Counted from the stretch's first letter, positions 14,936 to 23,502 are shown. The stretch: DNA of 25,365 nucleotides from CAZBKJ01 sp964492495 (GCA_964492495.1 CAZBKJ010000020.1:1-25365), one strand, 5' to 3'. Notes: a model not told the origin generated them from the sequence alone. Numbers and translations are program-made.

Positions 14936-16585
14936 ATGTCATCACTTCGTATTATTCCACTTGGAGGAATGGGAAATGTTACCAAGAATATGTTCGCGTA
15001 TGAATATGAAAAAGAAATTATGCTTGTAGACTGTGGGATTGGATTTCCAGAGTCTTCGATGTTAGGAGTTGATGTTCTCATTCCAGATGTCTCGTACGTA
15101 CTAAACAGAGTGAAAGAAGGTTCAAAGATTGTTGGAATGTGTTTGACACATGGACATGACGATCATATTGCAGCCTTACCGTACATTGTTCCTCAACTAC
15201 CTGATTTTCCTATTTATGGTTCCGAGCTGACAGCTGCGTTTGCGATGGCACGTCTTGAAGATGGTGGAGTTCATAAAGAAGTACACATCGTGCCTGCACG
15301 TTCTCAGATTCAGCTAGGTTCTTTTCAAGTCGAGTATGTTCAACAGACTCACTCTGTACCGCATACGATGCATTTAGTCATCGATACACCTGAAGGAATT
15401 GTCTATCATGGAAGTGACTTCAAGTTTGATTTGACCCCGGTTGACGGGAAGCTCCCGGATTTTGGAGCGATTGCAGCAGCTGGTGAGAAAGGGGTTCTTT
15501 GTTTGTTGTCAGACTGTCTGCGTGTCGAGCGTTCTACCTGGTCTCCGTCAGAACACATTTTAGAAGAAACATTTGTACGAGAACTTGCTGACTGTAAAGG
15601 AAAATACATCGTGACATTGATGTCTTCTAACCTCCATAGAGTAGCCCTTCTGGCCAATGTAGCTGCAGAGTTTGGGCGAAAACTGGTATTTATTGGTCGT
15701 TCAGTAGAGCAAAATGTTGAGATTGCCCAAAACTTAGGAATTCTTTCAATTCCTAAAAATATGATTGTACATAAAAAGAAAATGGATCAGTATCCTGACA
15801 GTGAGCTTTGTGTAGTGGTTGCCGGAAGCCAAGGACAACCTGGTAGCTCGTTGGTGAGAGCAGTGTATGGAGAACATCCAATACTTCAAGTAAAACCGCA
15901 GGATAAAGTCGTGTTTGCAACGGAACCGATTCCTGGTAACGAACAAAATGTCTACGAAGCTATTGATGAACTTTCCCGAAATAGAATTGATATTTCATAT
16001 TCTGATGTTGATACAGGTTTACATACCAGTGGACATGCTGGGGCAACAGAACAGCAGCTACTTATTGCGCTCACAAAACCGAAGTATCTTCTGCCAATTG
16101 GAGGCAGCGATAGGCATCGTGTGGAGTATGAAAAAATGGTTTTAAAAATGGGCTACACACATCAGGAAGTATTACTTCCTGTAGACGGACAAGTTGTCGA
16201 GTTTAGTCACAGCACTGCCAAAATGGCAGAAACCCTTCAATTACAGTCACTTATGGTTGATGGGCTTGGAGTCGGTGATGTCGGGAGTATGGTGCTCTCT
16301 GATCGCAAGAAGATGGCTGAAGAGGGAATGGTTGTCATCATCATACCCAAGATGAACGGAAAATATGATGTCGAAAAACTTCACGTCGTATCTCGAGGTT
16401 TCGTTTTTATGCGCCAAGCAGATGAAATTGTTGCTTCTATCAGAGAAGAGACAAGTGCGATCCTTCAAGAAGGAACTAGTGATGAGCAGGAGTTAAAGCG
16501 AAAAATTGAAAAAAGAGTTGTAAAGCGAATGAGCGACATTATTGGGAGAACACCACTCGTGTTACCGGTTTTCTTAACGTCGTAA
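14936..16585 (+). CDS. rnj: Ribonuclease J family protein with altered metal site
   Basis: 549 residues: metallo-beta-lactamase, beta-CASP and C-terminal domains of RNase J, the 5'-3' exo/endoribonuclease of mRNA turnover. THGHDDH (71-77) holds the core metal ligands; QTHSVPH (His139), GSDFKFD (Asp161), LLSDCLRVERS, ATEPIPGNE (329-336) and LHTSGHA (His367) follow. The next invariant element, PIHGE, whose His is a metal ligand (His390 in B. subtilis RNase J1), is here PIGGS: Gly389 occupies the position 22 residues after His367. The C-terminal GVGDVGSMVLSDR and VVSRGFVFMR are typical. AGAGGAG (14924-14930) is a strong Shine-Dalgarno site. The leader of about 100 bases holds a small hairpin, CTGGA/TCCAG near 14880-14897, which could affect mRNA stability. 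Confidence 0.88.
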   Translation: MSSLRIIPLGGMGNVTKNMFAYEYEKEIMLVDCGIGFPESSMLGVDVLIPDVSYVLNRVKEGSKIVGMCLTHGHDDHIAALPYIVPQLPDFPIYGSELTAAFAMARLEDGGVHKEVHIVPARSQIQLGSFQVEYVQQTHSVPHTMHLVIDTPEGIVYHGSDFKFDLTPVDGKLPDFGAIAAAGEKGVLCLLSDCLRVERSTWSPSEHILEETFVRELADCKGKYIVTLMSSNLHRVALLANVAAEFGRKLVFIGRSVEQNVEIAQNLGILSIPKNMIVHKKKMDQYPDSELCVVVAGSQGQPGSSLVRAVYGEHPILQVKPQDKVVFATEPIPGNEQNVYEAIDELSRNRIDISYSDVDTGLHTSGHAGATEQQLLIALTKPKYLLPIGGSDRHRVEYEKMVLKMGYTHQEVLLPVDGQVVEFSHSTAKMAETLQLQSLMVDGLGVGDVGSMVLSDRKKMAEEGMVVIIIPKMNGKYDVEKLHVVSRGFVFMRQADEIVASIREETSAILQEGTSDEQELKRKIEKRVVKRMSDIIGRTPLVLPVFLTS

Positions 16586-16616
16586 ACAAATACGATTCTA
16601 CTAACTTGGGTTGTGT

Positions 16617-17738
16617 ATGAAAGATCTAAAAGTAGCGCTGGTTCATGACTATCTTCGAGAGTATGGGGGAGCTGAAAGAGTTGTGGAAGCTCTTCATGAG
16701 ATGTTTCCGGATGCACCAGTTTACACCGCGTTTGTAGACAAGGATTCCTTAGGCGTTCACTGGAAAAAATTTGAGAACTGGGATATTCGAGAAAGTATAG
16801 CGTCACGTATTCCTTTTATAAAAAAACTCTATTCTCCACTTCGCTTATTTTCTGCATATTTTTTTGAATCGTTTGATTTTTCAGAGTATGACGTGGTCAT
16901 CAGCTCTACAAATATGTATATGGCGAAGGCAGTGCTCACAAATCCTAGTACGCTTCATATCTGTTACTGCCATACACCTCCACGATCTCTGTATGGATAC
17001 TCAACAGCATCAAACTGGAAGAAAAACATTCTGACCAGAACAATAGGGGAGTTAATCAATTTTAAAATGAGGCAAGTCGATTTTTTCACTGCGCAGCGAC
17101 CAGATCTCTTTGTCGCAAACTCGGAAGAAACCCGAAAGAGAATTTATAAGTATTACAAGAAAAATGCGGTAATATTATATCCACCAGTTGAACAAGAGGG
17201 AAGTGAAGTGCAAAAAGTTCTTGAGAGCGATCCGTATTATTTGTATGTCAATCGACTCGTTTTTGCCAAACATCCTGAAATAGCGCTTCTTGCATGTAAA
17301 AAGCTTGGAGTTCGTTTGAAAGTTGTCGGATCTGGTCCTATGGAGTCTTCTTTGCAATCAGTTGCGGATAAAAATATTGAGTTTTTAGGGGCGGTCGATG
17401 ACACGGAGCTTGGCAAACTCTATTCAGGTGCTACCGCACTTCTCTATCCGGTTGAGGATGAAGACTTTGGAATAGTACCAGTTGAGAGCATGATGCATGG
17501 CGTGCCTGTCATAGCGCACAACTCTGGTGGTCCAATCGAGACTATAAAAGATGGTAGCACCGGCATTTTGTTTGACGCTCTTACTGTAGAGGGATTGTGT
17601 GAAGCCATACACAGATTTGAAAAAACAACTTTTGATCGAGAAAAAGTACGAAAACACGCACTGAAATTTTCAAAAAAAAGATTTCAAGATGAAATGGAAA
17701 AACTTGTCGTCAACGAAGTGAAGAAAATAAAAAAATAA
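16617..17738 (+). CDS. Family 4 glycosyltransferase
   Basis: 373 residues, GT-B fold, cytoplasmic face of the membrane. HDYLREYGGAERVVEAL at the N-terminus, CYCHTPPRSLYGY in the acceptor domain, YVNRLVFAKHPEIAL (donor-domain start, with the conserved Lys), KVVGSGP, IEFLGAVDD and the catalytic E-x7-E in EDFGIVPVE (Glu282 and Glu290) are all present. This type uses nucleotide sugars, often GDP-mannose, for polysaccharide or glycolipid assembly; the donor cannot be read from sequence. The ATG at 16617 is chosen because the Rossmann strand KVALVHDY follows at once; an upstream TTG (16611) would add two residues. It lies 31 bases after RNase J and has no Shine-Dalgarno site. Confidence 0.92.
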   Translation: MKDLKVALVHDYLREYGGAERVVEALHEMFPDAPVYTAFVDKDSLGVHWKKFENWDIRESIASRIPFIKKLYSPLRLFSAYFFESFDFSEYDVVISSTNMYMAKAVLTNPSTLHICYCHTPPRSLYGYSTASNWKKNILTRTIGELINFKMRQVDFFTAQRPDLFVANSEETRKRIYKYYKKNAVILYPPVEQEGSEVQKVLESDPYYLYVNRLVFAKHPEIALLACKKLGVRLKVVGSGPMESSLQSVADKNIEFLGAVDDTELGKLYSGATALLYPVEDEDFGIVPVESMMHGVPVIAHNSGGPIETIKDGSTGILFDALTVEGLCEAIHRFEKTTFDREKVRKHALKFSKKRFQDEMEKLVVNEVKKIKK

Positions 17739-17782
17739 AACTCCCCCTTTACCCAGTCCTTTTTTGGATTTACGCTCTAGAT

Positions 17783-18340
17783 ATGGCAACATATCACACT
17801 CGTAAACAAATTTTTAAGGTGCTAGAAGCAAAGTCACTTCGCAAACGTAATCGCTCAACAAAATTGGCGGATCATCTCACTTCTTACACGAGTACTCCTT
17901 TTTTTCTTTTTTTTAATGTGGGGTTTTTTATTTCCTGGATTCTCTTGAACCTCAATATTCTCCCCAACTTCCCTGCTTTTGATCCATATCCGTTTGGATT
18001 TTTGACAATGGTTGTTTCACTTGAAGCTATTGTTCTTTCAATTTTTGTGTTGATCTCACAGAACAGAGCTGCCCAGATTGCAACACTTCGTGAAGAACTT
18101 CACCTTCGAATCAATCAAATAGCGGAACAAGAAGTCACAAAATGTCTTGAATTATTAGTTCAGTTAAAGGACAAAGCAGGTATTGTGTATGATGATCCAG
18201 AGCTAGAACAGATGCTCAAGAAAATTGATGCAAATGAGTTGGAAAAATCGATTGAACAACAACTGGTACGAGCCGACCATTCTCTCGTCAGTGAATTTAT
18301 TGGCAACGCTATTCCCCGCACGAAAAGCTTGAAACAATAA
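17783..18340 (+). CDS. DUF1003 membrane protein
   Basis: 185 residues. A polar N-terminus with basic residues (KSLRKRNRS) is followed by two TM segments (about 40-60 and 70-92). The DUF1003 hallmark FDPYPFGFLTMVVSLEAIVLSIFVLISQNR is visible around residues 66-95 (key residues DPYPF, SLEA, SQNR). A long helical tail, likely coiled coil, includes LREELHLRINQIAEQEV. Function of the family is unknown. Its stop codon forms half of a palindrome shared with the convergent hydrolase gene. The start has no clear Shine-Dalgarno site; TACGCT at 17771-17776 is a poor -10 six bases before the ATG. Confidence 0.85.
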   Translation: MATYHTRKQIFKVLEAKSLRKRNRSTKLADHLTSYTSTPFFLFFNVGFFISWILLNLNILPNFPAFDPYPFGFLTMVVSLEAIVLSIFVLISQNRAAQIATLREELHLRINQIAEQEVTKCLELLVQLKDKAGIVYDDPELEQMLKKIDANELEKSIEQQLVRADHSLVSEFIGNAIPRTKSLKQ

Positions 18341-18353
18341 ACTCTTTATTGTT
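18333..18353. terminator. Palindrome shared by two convergent gene ends
   Basis: AACAATAA (18333-18340) and TTATTGTT (18346-18353) form a perfect eight-base stem with a five-base loop, and each arm contains the stop codon of one gene. It could be a weak bidirectional terminator, but it is AT-rich and lacks long T-runs. Confidence 0.4.
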
Positions 18354-19743
18354 GTACGGGTCGTAGTCGTAAAAACACCGCACTGTTCACTGGCATTGGT
18401 ACCTGTATTTGAAGTTTTGATGAATCTGTTGCTATTGTTCTTTGGCTTGTCGTTCCATTAAAATATTGCTGATCAATCTGGAAAGTCCCTGGGGTAATAT
18501 CATTAAATGTGACTGGAGTAACCTCAGTATGCTTTCCATTTTGGTCATAATTGGCAAGCAGGACAACAACATCATTTCCACTTTTACTTGCTGCTCCTTT
18601 TACCCAAGTTCCTTTACCCAGAAGTTGAACTCTATCTCCTTCTAGTCTATTGAGGAAACGTAGCGCGTTATATCGAGGTTTTGCTTGACCACTGCTATCG
18701 ATAATCCCCCATCGACCCCAGCGAACATTCCCTGCCGGATCTTTACCATCTTGGATTTCAAAAACAAAAGCTTTATCAATGGTTCCTATCATTTCGGTAG
18801 AAACAGCAATAGTATGGATTGCCCCAAATGAGCCGTCATATCCTGCATCGTTTCTTGAGTCGTGTCCCCATTCAGTAATGTGAACTTCTAAATTTGGTCG
18901 TTCTGGATATGCTGAAAGCCAGCTCTTTACCTGAGAGATGTCTTTTCGAAACACTTCGATGTCGCGGTCGTATCGGTGCCAAGAGACGAAGTCGAGAGGA
19001 AGCTGTTTGTCTATGGAAAGTTTCACAATAGCGTCTATCCAGTTTTTATATAAAGCTGTACTTGCGGGGCCACCGATCTTGTAGGGTTGGCGAACTTGGG
19101 CATTTTGTGCACCTCTTGCTGCATATTCATACATCGTAAGATAGTTTTTTTCGCCGTAAACTTTATATCCTCCAAAGAGATCAGGTTCATTCCACACTTC
19201 GTAGTAAACGTCGGGGATTCCTAGAGTTCCACTTACATGCTCAATGGTACGTTCGACTGTAACTTGCCATTCATTCCAATTTTGTGGAGGAGCAGTAATG
19301 TCACCATTGGTTGCTATTGCTGGAGGAATGTAGGACAGAGAGAGATATGGCGTGGCGCCGGTCGCACGAATGTCAGTAATGATTTGAGTAAGTTTTGTGA
19401 AGTCAAAACGAAGTGTTCCACCATCTCTACTCACGACGTCATAAAAGTCATAGAGATGATCAAGACGTATATAGTTTGGGCTTAGGGCTCGAACTTGAGC
19501 AGAGATCGGCTGAATGCGCCAATCTTTACTTTCTCCACCTTGAGCCAGGTTTCTCCAGGGATATTGCATTGGACCAAAAGACACTTGAGTATTAATTTGA
19601 ATATTGGCATCTTGTCCAAAAGCACTCGTTAAAAACTCTCGAATAGTTGAGATATTTAACGCTCCTACAAAGATAGCAATTGCTAAGAAAAAAATAGGGA
19701 GCAGTTGAAATGCCAAGTGTTTTCGGGAAGCGTGATAGTTCAT
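18346..19743 (-). CDS. Membrane-anchored glycoside hydrolase, clan GH-A (GH39-like)
   Basis: 465 residues. A hydrophobic segment at about 10-30 is a signal anchor, so the catalytic domain is extracytoplasmic. The (beta/alpha)8 hallmarks of clan GH-A are clear: YIRLDHLYDFYD, TPYLSLSYIPPA, YYEVWNEPDLFGG with the acid/base Glu186, DFVSWHRYDRD and EVHITEWGHDSR with the nucleophile Glu291, then KAFVFEIQDG and GRWGIID. A beta-sandwich tail (about 370-465) follows, as in GH39 beta-xylosidases and similar enzymes. Substrate is unknown. It is encoded opposite to its neighbours. An extended -10 (TGTTACTAT) lies six bases before the ATG with no Shine-Dalgarno site, so its mRNA may be leaderless. Confidence 0.85.
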   Translation of the reverse strand: MNYHASRKHLAFQLLPIFFLAIAIFVGALNISTIREFLTSAFGQDANIQINTQVSFGPMQYPWRNLAQGGESKDWRIQPISAQVRALSPNYIRLDHLYDFYDVVSRDGGTLRFDFTKLTQIITDIRATGATPYLSLSYIPPAIATNGDITAPPQNWNEWQVTVERTIEHVSGTLGIPDVYYEVWNEPDLFGGYKVYGEKNYLTMYEYAARGAQNAQVRQPYKIGGPASTALYKNWIDAIVKLSIDKQLPLDFVSWHRYDRDIEVFRKDISQVKSWLSAYPERPNLEVHITEWGHDSRNDAGYDGSFGAIHTIAVSTEMIGTIDKAFVFEIQDGKDPAGNVRWGRWGIIDSSGQAKPRYNALRFLNRLEGDRVQLLGKGTWVKGAASKSGNDVVVLLANYDQNGKHTEVTPVTFNDITPGTFQIDQQYFNGTTSQRTIATDSSKLQIQVPMPVNSAVFLRLRPVQQ

Positions 19744-19749
19744 ATTTCC

Positions 19750-19758
19750 ATAGTAACA
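19750..19758 (-). promoter_or_regulatory. Extended -10, leaderless candidate (glycoside hydrolase)
   Basis: On the minus strand TGTTACTAT reads as TG, one base and TACTAT (19755 down to 19750), six bases before the ATG at 19743-19741. The -35 is weak. Confidence 0.5.
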
Positions 19759-19798
19759 AAATACTATCGAGATCTGTAGACTCAGTCTGTTTGCCTCA

Positions 19799-19807
19799 TG
19801 CTATCAT
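19799..19807 (+). promoter_or_regulatory. Extended -10, leaderless candidate (maf)
   Basis: TGCTATCAT reads as TG, one base and TATCAT (19802-19807), six bases before the maf ATG at 19814. Together with the opposite promoter it forms a compact 70-base divergent promoter region. Confidence 0.5.
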
Positions 19808-19813
19808 GTGCGC

Positions 19814-20446
19814 ATGCAACAAATTATCCTGGCATCCGGTTCCCCACGCAGAAAAGACATACTCGAATTTTTAGGAATTCCTTTTGAGGTTGTGGTTTCC
19901 CATTTTCCAGAAGAAAATGTTGATTGGGAGGATTTTGACGAAGCAGCTGACTATGTATGTACAATTGCGCTTGGAAAAGTGCTCTCTATCTCGGATCAGT
20001 ACCCTGATGCGTTGATTATTGGGGCTGACACTAGCGTTTTTTTGGATGGGAAAGTGTATGGAAAACCCAAAGACTTATCGCATGCAAGAACAATACTTCA
20101 GACACTACGAGGCAATAGACATGAAGTAGTGACTGGAATCGTGATACTGGATACATTAACTGGGCAAAAAGACATACAGTCTGTTCAAAGTTTTGTAGAG
20201 TTTTTACCTTTTTCTGACGAACAGCTTGATGCATACATACAAACGAGTGAATCCCTAGGGAAAGCCGGTGCGTATGCTATTCAAATGGGAGCGAAGAAAT
20301 TTGTAAAGTCCGTTGAAGGAAGCCTATCTAATGTCGTTGGTCTTCCAATTGAGGAGGTTGCGTCATTACTTGAAAATTTTGGAGTACCAATTGACGTAAA
20401 TGTTCGGGAGATTGCAGAGGAACATTTTACATATTCCTCTGCGTAA
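19814..20446 (+). CDS. maf: Maf-family nucleoside triphosphate pyrophosphatase
   Basis: About 210 residues. Maf proteins hydrolyse dTTP, UTP or modified nucleotides to monophosphates and are linked to house-cleaning and division control. Visible motifs: LASGSPRRKDIL at residues 6-17 (phosphate binding), IIGADTSVF (catalytic Asp), YGKPKD, RGNRHEVVTGI and LGKAGAYAIQMGAKKFV. The C-terminus is about 15 residues longer than many Maf proteins. The ATG at 19814 is preferred over GTG at 19808, which directly abuts the -10 box and would add only two residues. The Pro/Gln-rich gene follows after 21 bases. Confidence 0.93.
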   Translation: MQQIILASGSPRRKDILEFLGIPFEVVVSHFPEENVDWEDFDEAADYVCTIALGKVLSISDQYPDALIIGADTSVFLDGKVYGKPKDLSHARTILQTLRGNRHEVVTGIVILDTLTGQKDIQSVQSFVEFLPFSDEQLDAYIQTSESLGKAGAYAIQMGAKKFVKSVEGSLSNVVGLPIEEVASLLENFGVPIDVNVREIAEEHFTYSSA

Positions 20447-20450
20447 TTCA

Positions 20451-20459
20451 TGGTATGAT
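20451..20459 (+). promoter_or_regulatory. Extended -10, leaderless candidate
   Basis: TGGTATGAT reads as TG, one base and TATGAT (20454-20459), eight bases before the ATG at 20468. No Shine-Dalgarno site is present. Confidence 0.5.
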
Positions 20460-20467
20460 GAAGTTGT

Positions 20468-20965
20468 ATGGATCCCAGCCCACAACCTCAAGTACCACAG
20501 GTTCCAACTCAGTCCCCTAACCCACCTGATTCACAGGCTATTTCTGCAATGGTTCAGCCAGTTGTACAGGCAGCTACAAACTTGCCAATACAGCAACAAA
20601 ATATTTCAGGAAAATCAAAAGAAACAGGTCCAGTTACTTCGGAGGTAAACGGATTTGTTGAAATGGTTGGGAGTGATTCAATTGAGAAAGAACCGCTTCC
20701 ACTTGAAGTTGCAAGTTGGATGGAGAAAGTAAACAGAGATACAGGTGGAGAGAAACCTCCTGAAATTGTGATTGCAGATCCAAAGGCACAAAGTCCATCA
20801 ATCCCGTCAGATTCACACACTGTTTTTGTTCTCCCACTAGGTGAAAAAGAAACTGCACAGGCAATGAATGCAAATATTAATGACAGCGTAAAATGGCTAG
20901 CAACTTGGTGCAAAAAGATGCTGAAAAAACTTGAAGAGCGCGTTGCCTATCAGAATGTACAGTAA
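20468..20965 (+). CDS. Pro/Gln-rich protein of unknown function, upstream of VirD4-like ATPase
   Basis: 165 residues. Residues 1-50 are rich in Pro, Gln, Ser and Asn and look disordered. Residues 55-90 contain FVEMVGSD and LEVASWMEKVNRD. A last segment, VKWLATWCKKMLKKLEERVAYQ, looks like an amphipathic helix. There is no signal peptide or membrane segment. I do not recognise a family. It lies 35 bases before the VirD4/TraG-like ATPase and both proteins begin Met-Asp-Pro, so a shared function (for instance as an adaptor) is possible but inferred only from position. Composition supports a real gene. Confidence 0.7.
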   Translation: MDPSPQPQVPQVPTQSPNPPDSQAISAMVQPVVQAATNLPIQQQNISGKSKETGPVTSEVNGFVEMVGSDSIEKEPLPLEVASWMEKVNRDTGGEKPPEIVIADPKAQSPSIPSDSHTVFVLPLGEKETAQAMNANINDSVKWLATWCKKMLKKLEERVAYQNVQ

Positions 20966-21000
20966 GGCGAGTTACAAGGGAAAATGAGTTTTACCTTTTT

Positions 21001-23334
21001 ATGGATCCAACAACAGATTTTTTACTATCAACAACATCAATACTGACGACTGTGCTACTGATAGCTTTGCCTGTCCTTTTTATTGCAGCTTTTGTCTATA
21101 TGTTTATCCAGTGGTTGCGTTTTCGCGGACGTGAACAATATTCTTTAGGTTTTCGTGTCTTGAAAGTCTTACTTCCGAAAGAAAATGAAATAAAAATAGA
21201 CGCAGCAGAACAAATGTTTGCTGGTTTGTACTCATTAAAGAACCATGGGATTCATTCACTTTTACACCCCGAAGATCGCTTTACATTTGAAATAGTAGCG
21301 CTCAAGGAAAGTATCGTCTTTTATGTAACGGTTCCTTCTGACTTAAAGGATTTGATTGAGAAGCAGATCTATGGAGCCTATCCATCGGCTGAGATTTCTG
21401 AAGTTGAAGAATACAACATTTTTTCCCAAGGTGGGAAAGTTGCTTTTGCCTCATTAACATTGACAAGCCCCACATATCTTCCGATCAAGGTATACAAAGA
21501 CTTGCCTACTGATAGCTTATCCCTTTTAACGTCTGCCCTTTCAAAAATGGATGACGGCGAAGGGGCGATTGTTCAGTTCGTGTTAGAACCGGCTGGTGAA
21601 GGATGGCAACATGCAGGTTCGCACTATGTCGCTGAAACAAAAAAGAAGGAATCTGACCCTCAAAAAGCAACTTATAACAATGATCCTAAAAAACTCGATG
21701 CAATTGAAACAAAGGCAACAAAACCTGGATTCAAGGTAGCTTTGCGTATTGTTGTGTCCTCTACCGATGTAAGGAGGGCGAACTCGCATTTGACGAATAT
21801 CGTTGGTGCATTTGCGCAGTTTAGTAGCCCCACAAACAGCTTTAAAAAGGCACGATTGTTTTTCAAACAACTCTTTATGATCGATTTTATCTATCGCTAT
21901 ATGCCGATGTTTAGTAGAGGAGTGTTTGTTCTCAATTCAGAAGAATTAGCGACTGTTCTACACTTCCCGAATAAAACTGTCGAAACACACCATATCAACT
22001 GGTTAAAGGCAAAGTCAGCCCCTGCGCCTGCAAGTATTCCTTCTTCAGGAGTGCGGTTGGGCTCGTCAGTTTATCGTGGGAACAAAAAAGACATCTTTAT
22101 TGCAGAGAAGGATAGACAGCGTCACATGTACATTGTAGGAAAAACCGGTACAGGAAAGTCAGAGTTCTTAAAAGACATGATCATGCAAGATATTCGTGCA
22201 GGAAAAGGAATGGCTGTCCTTGATCCACATGGAGAGCTTGTCGAAGACATCATGCAACTCATCCCTCCTGAACGAGCAGAAGAAGTTATTTACTTTAATC
22301 CTTCAGATACTGAGCGACCAATGGGACTCAATATCATGGAAGCACAGACGGAAGATCAAATGCACTTTGTGGTCGGATCAATTATTGCACTCATGTATAA
22401 ACTTTATGATCCTCACAAAACTGGAATCATCGGACCACGATTTGAACATGCTATTCGTAATGCGATGTTAACAATCATGGCTGAACCTGGTGCTACATTT
22501 ATTGAATTGGTTCGCTGTCTGACGGATCAAAAATATGTGCAAGAATTGTTACCCAAAGTAAAAGATCCAGTTGTTCGTCGCTATTGGACAGATCAAATCG
22601 CTCAAACTTCAGATTTTCACAAATCAGAAGTTTTGGACTACATCGTCAGTAAGTTTGGAAAATTTATTACCAACAAAGTCATGCGAAACATCATCGGACA
22701 AAGTCAAAGTGCCTTCAACTTCCGTACCGTAATGGATGAAGGGAAAATTCTTTTGGTCAATCTTTCAAAAGGAAAACTTGGTGAAGAAGATGCAAAATTC
22801 CTGGGATTGATCTTAGTTCCAAAGATCTTGACTGCAGCTATGAGTAGACAAGATATTCCTTTAGAACAGCGAAAAGACTTCTATCTGTATGTCGACGAGT
22901 TTCAAAACTATGCAACAGAAGATTTTGCGACTATCCTTTCAGAGGCTCGTAAGTATCGATTGAATCTGATTGTTGCCAACCAGTTTGTGGCACAAATCGA
23001 GGAAGATGTGAAAAATGCGGTCTTCGGCAACGTTGGTTCGGTTGTTACCTTCCGTGTTGGTGTACCTGACGCAAATTTCCTGCAGCATGAGTTTGCACCA
23101 ACATTTAGTGAGACGGATCTTACCAATATCGAAAAGTATCATGTCTATATTAAAACGATTGTGAATAATGAACCGGTACCACCATTTAGCATGGATCTCA
23201 CAAGAGATATCGAGGGAGAAAAGAGGATCATGGATCCAAAACGAGCTGAACTCATCAGAGAACTATCCCGTATCAAGTACGGCAAGCCAAGAGACATAGT
23301 CGAGCAAGAAACAGCGGTACGAGCCAAATTATAG
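21001..23334 (+). CDS. VirD4/TraG-like membrane ATPase (HerA/FtsK superfamily)
   Basis: 777 residues. One or two TM helices at about 12-40 anchor it. Residues 45-350 form a long domain with no nameable motif. The ATPase domain has Walker A GKTGTGKSE (380-388), MAVLDPHGELVEDI, Walker B FYLYVDEFQNYAT (Asp632, Glu633), and the TraG/VirD4 C-terminal segment SEARKYRLNLIVANQF with the arginine and Q motif. These ATPases act as coupling proteins that feed DNA or protein to type IV machinery, or in pilus and DNA-translocation systems. No relaxase, VirB4 or pilin is in the window, so the partner system is elsewhere or absent. Start context has no Shine-Dalgarno site. Confidence 0.88.
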   Translation: MDPTTDFLLSTTSILTTVLLIALPVLFIAAFVYMFIQWLRFRGREQYSLGFRVLKVLLPKENEIKIDAAEQMFAGLYSLKNHGIHSLLHPEDRFTFEIVALKESIVFYVTVPSDLKDLIEKQIYGAYPSAEISEVEEYNIFSQGGKVAFASLTLTSPTYLPIKVYKDLPTDSLSLLTSALSKMDDGEGAIVQFVLEPAGEGWQHAGSHYVAETKKKESDPQKATYNNDPKKLDAIETKATKPGFKVALRIVVSSTDVRRANSHLTNIVGAFAQFSSPTNSFKKARLFFKQLFMIDFIYRYMPMFSRGVFVLNSEELATVLHFPNKTVETHHINWLKAKSAPAPASIPSSGVRLGSSVYRGNKKDIFIAEKDRQRHMYIVGKTGTGKSEFLKDMIMQDIRAGKGMAVLDPHGELVEDIMQLIPPERAEEVIYFNPSDTERPMGLNIMEAQTEDQMHFVVGSIIALMYKLYDPHKTGIIGPRFEHAIRNAMLTIMAEPGATFIELVRCLTDQKYVQELLPKVKDPVVRRYWTDQIAQTSDFHKSEVLDYIVSKFGKFITNKVMRNIIGQSQSAFNFRTVMDEGKILLVNLSKGKLGEEDAKFLGLILVPKILTAAMSRQDIPLEQRKDFYLYVDEFQNYATEDFATILSEARKYRLNLIVANQFVAQIEEDVKNAVFGNVGSVVTFRVGVPDANFLQHEFAPTFSETDLTNIEKYHVYIKTIVNNEPVPPFSMDLTRDIEGEKRIMDPKRAELIRELSRIKYGKPRDIVEQETAVRAKL

Positions 23335-23344
23335 GGTTGGCTTT

Positions 23345-23399
23345 TGATATAATCTTTCGTGGTCTGTCTTTGGATTTCCAGATTCACCCAGAGTATAAT
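23345..23399 (+). promoter_or_regulatory. Two tandem promoters before tRNA-Ile
   Basis: A perfect extended -10, TGATATAAT (23345-23353), lies just after the ATPase gene. A second consensus TATAAT (23394-23399) has TTGGAT (23370-23375) 18 bases upstream and would start transcription near 23406, about eight bases before the mature tRNA. Confidence 0.65.
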
Positions 23400-23413
23400 A
23401 AGGAGTTGTCTAG

Positions 23414-23487
23414 GGGCGCGTGGCGCAACCGGTTAGCGCAGGAAGCTTATACCTTCAAGGTTCCTGGTTCGAGTCCAGGCGCGCCCA
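23414..23487 (+). tRNA. tRNA-Ile(UAU)
   Basis: A full cloverleaf folds by eye: acceptor GGGCGCG/CGCGCCC, D-stem GCGC/GCGC, T-arm CCTGG-TTCGAGT-CCAGG, five-base variable loop and discriminator A. The anticodon loop is CTTATAC, giving anticodon TAT, which reads AUA (Ile). The anticodon stem has one G-A mismatch at its base (27-43). The 3' CCA is not encoded. Most bacteria read AUA with a lysidine-modified CAU tRNA, so a UAU anticodon is less common. Confidence 0.93.
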
Positions 23488-23502
23488 CAGAATTGACACA
23501 GA

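Noticed and set aside
23493..23498. Perfect TTGACA as -35 for the small gene at 23521
   Set aside because: It is only seven bases from the -10 box at 23506-23511, far too close for a sigma70 promoter.
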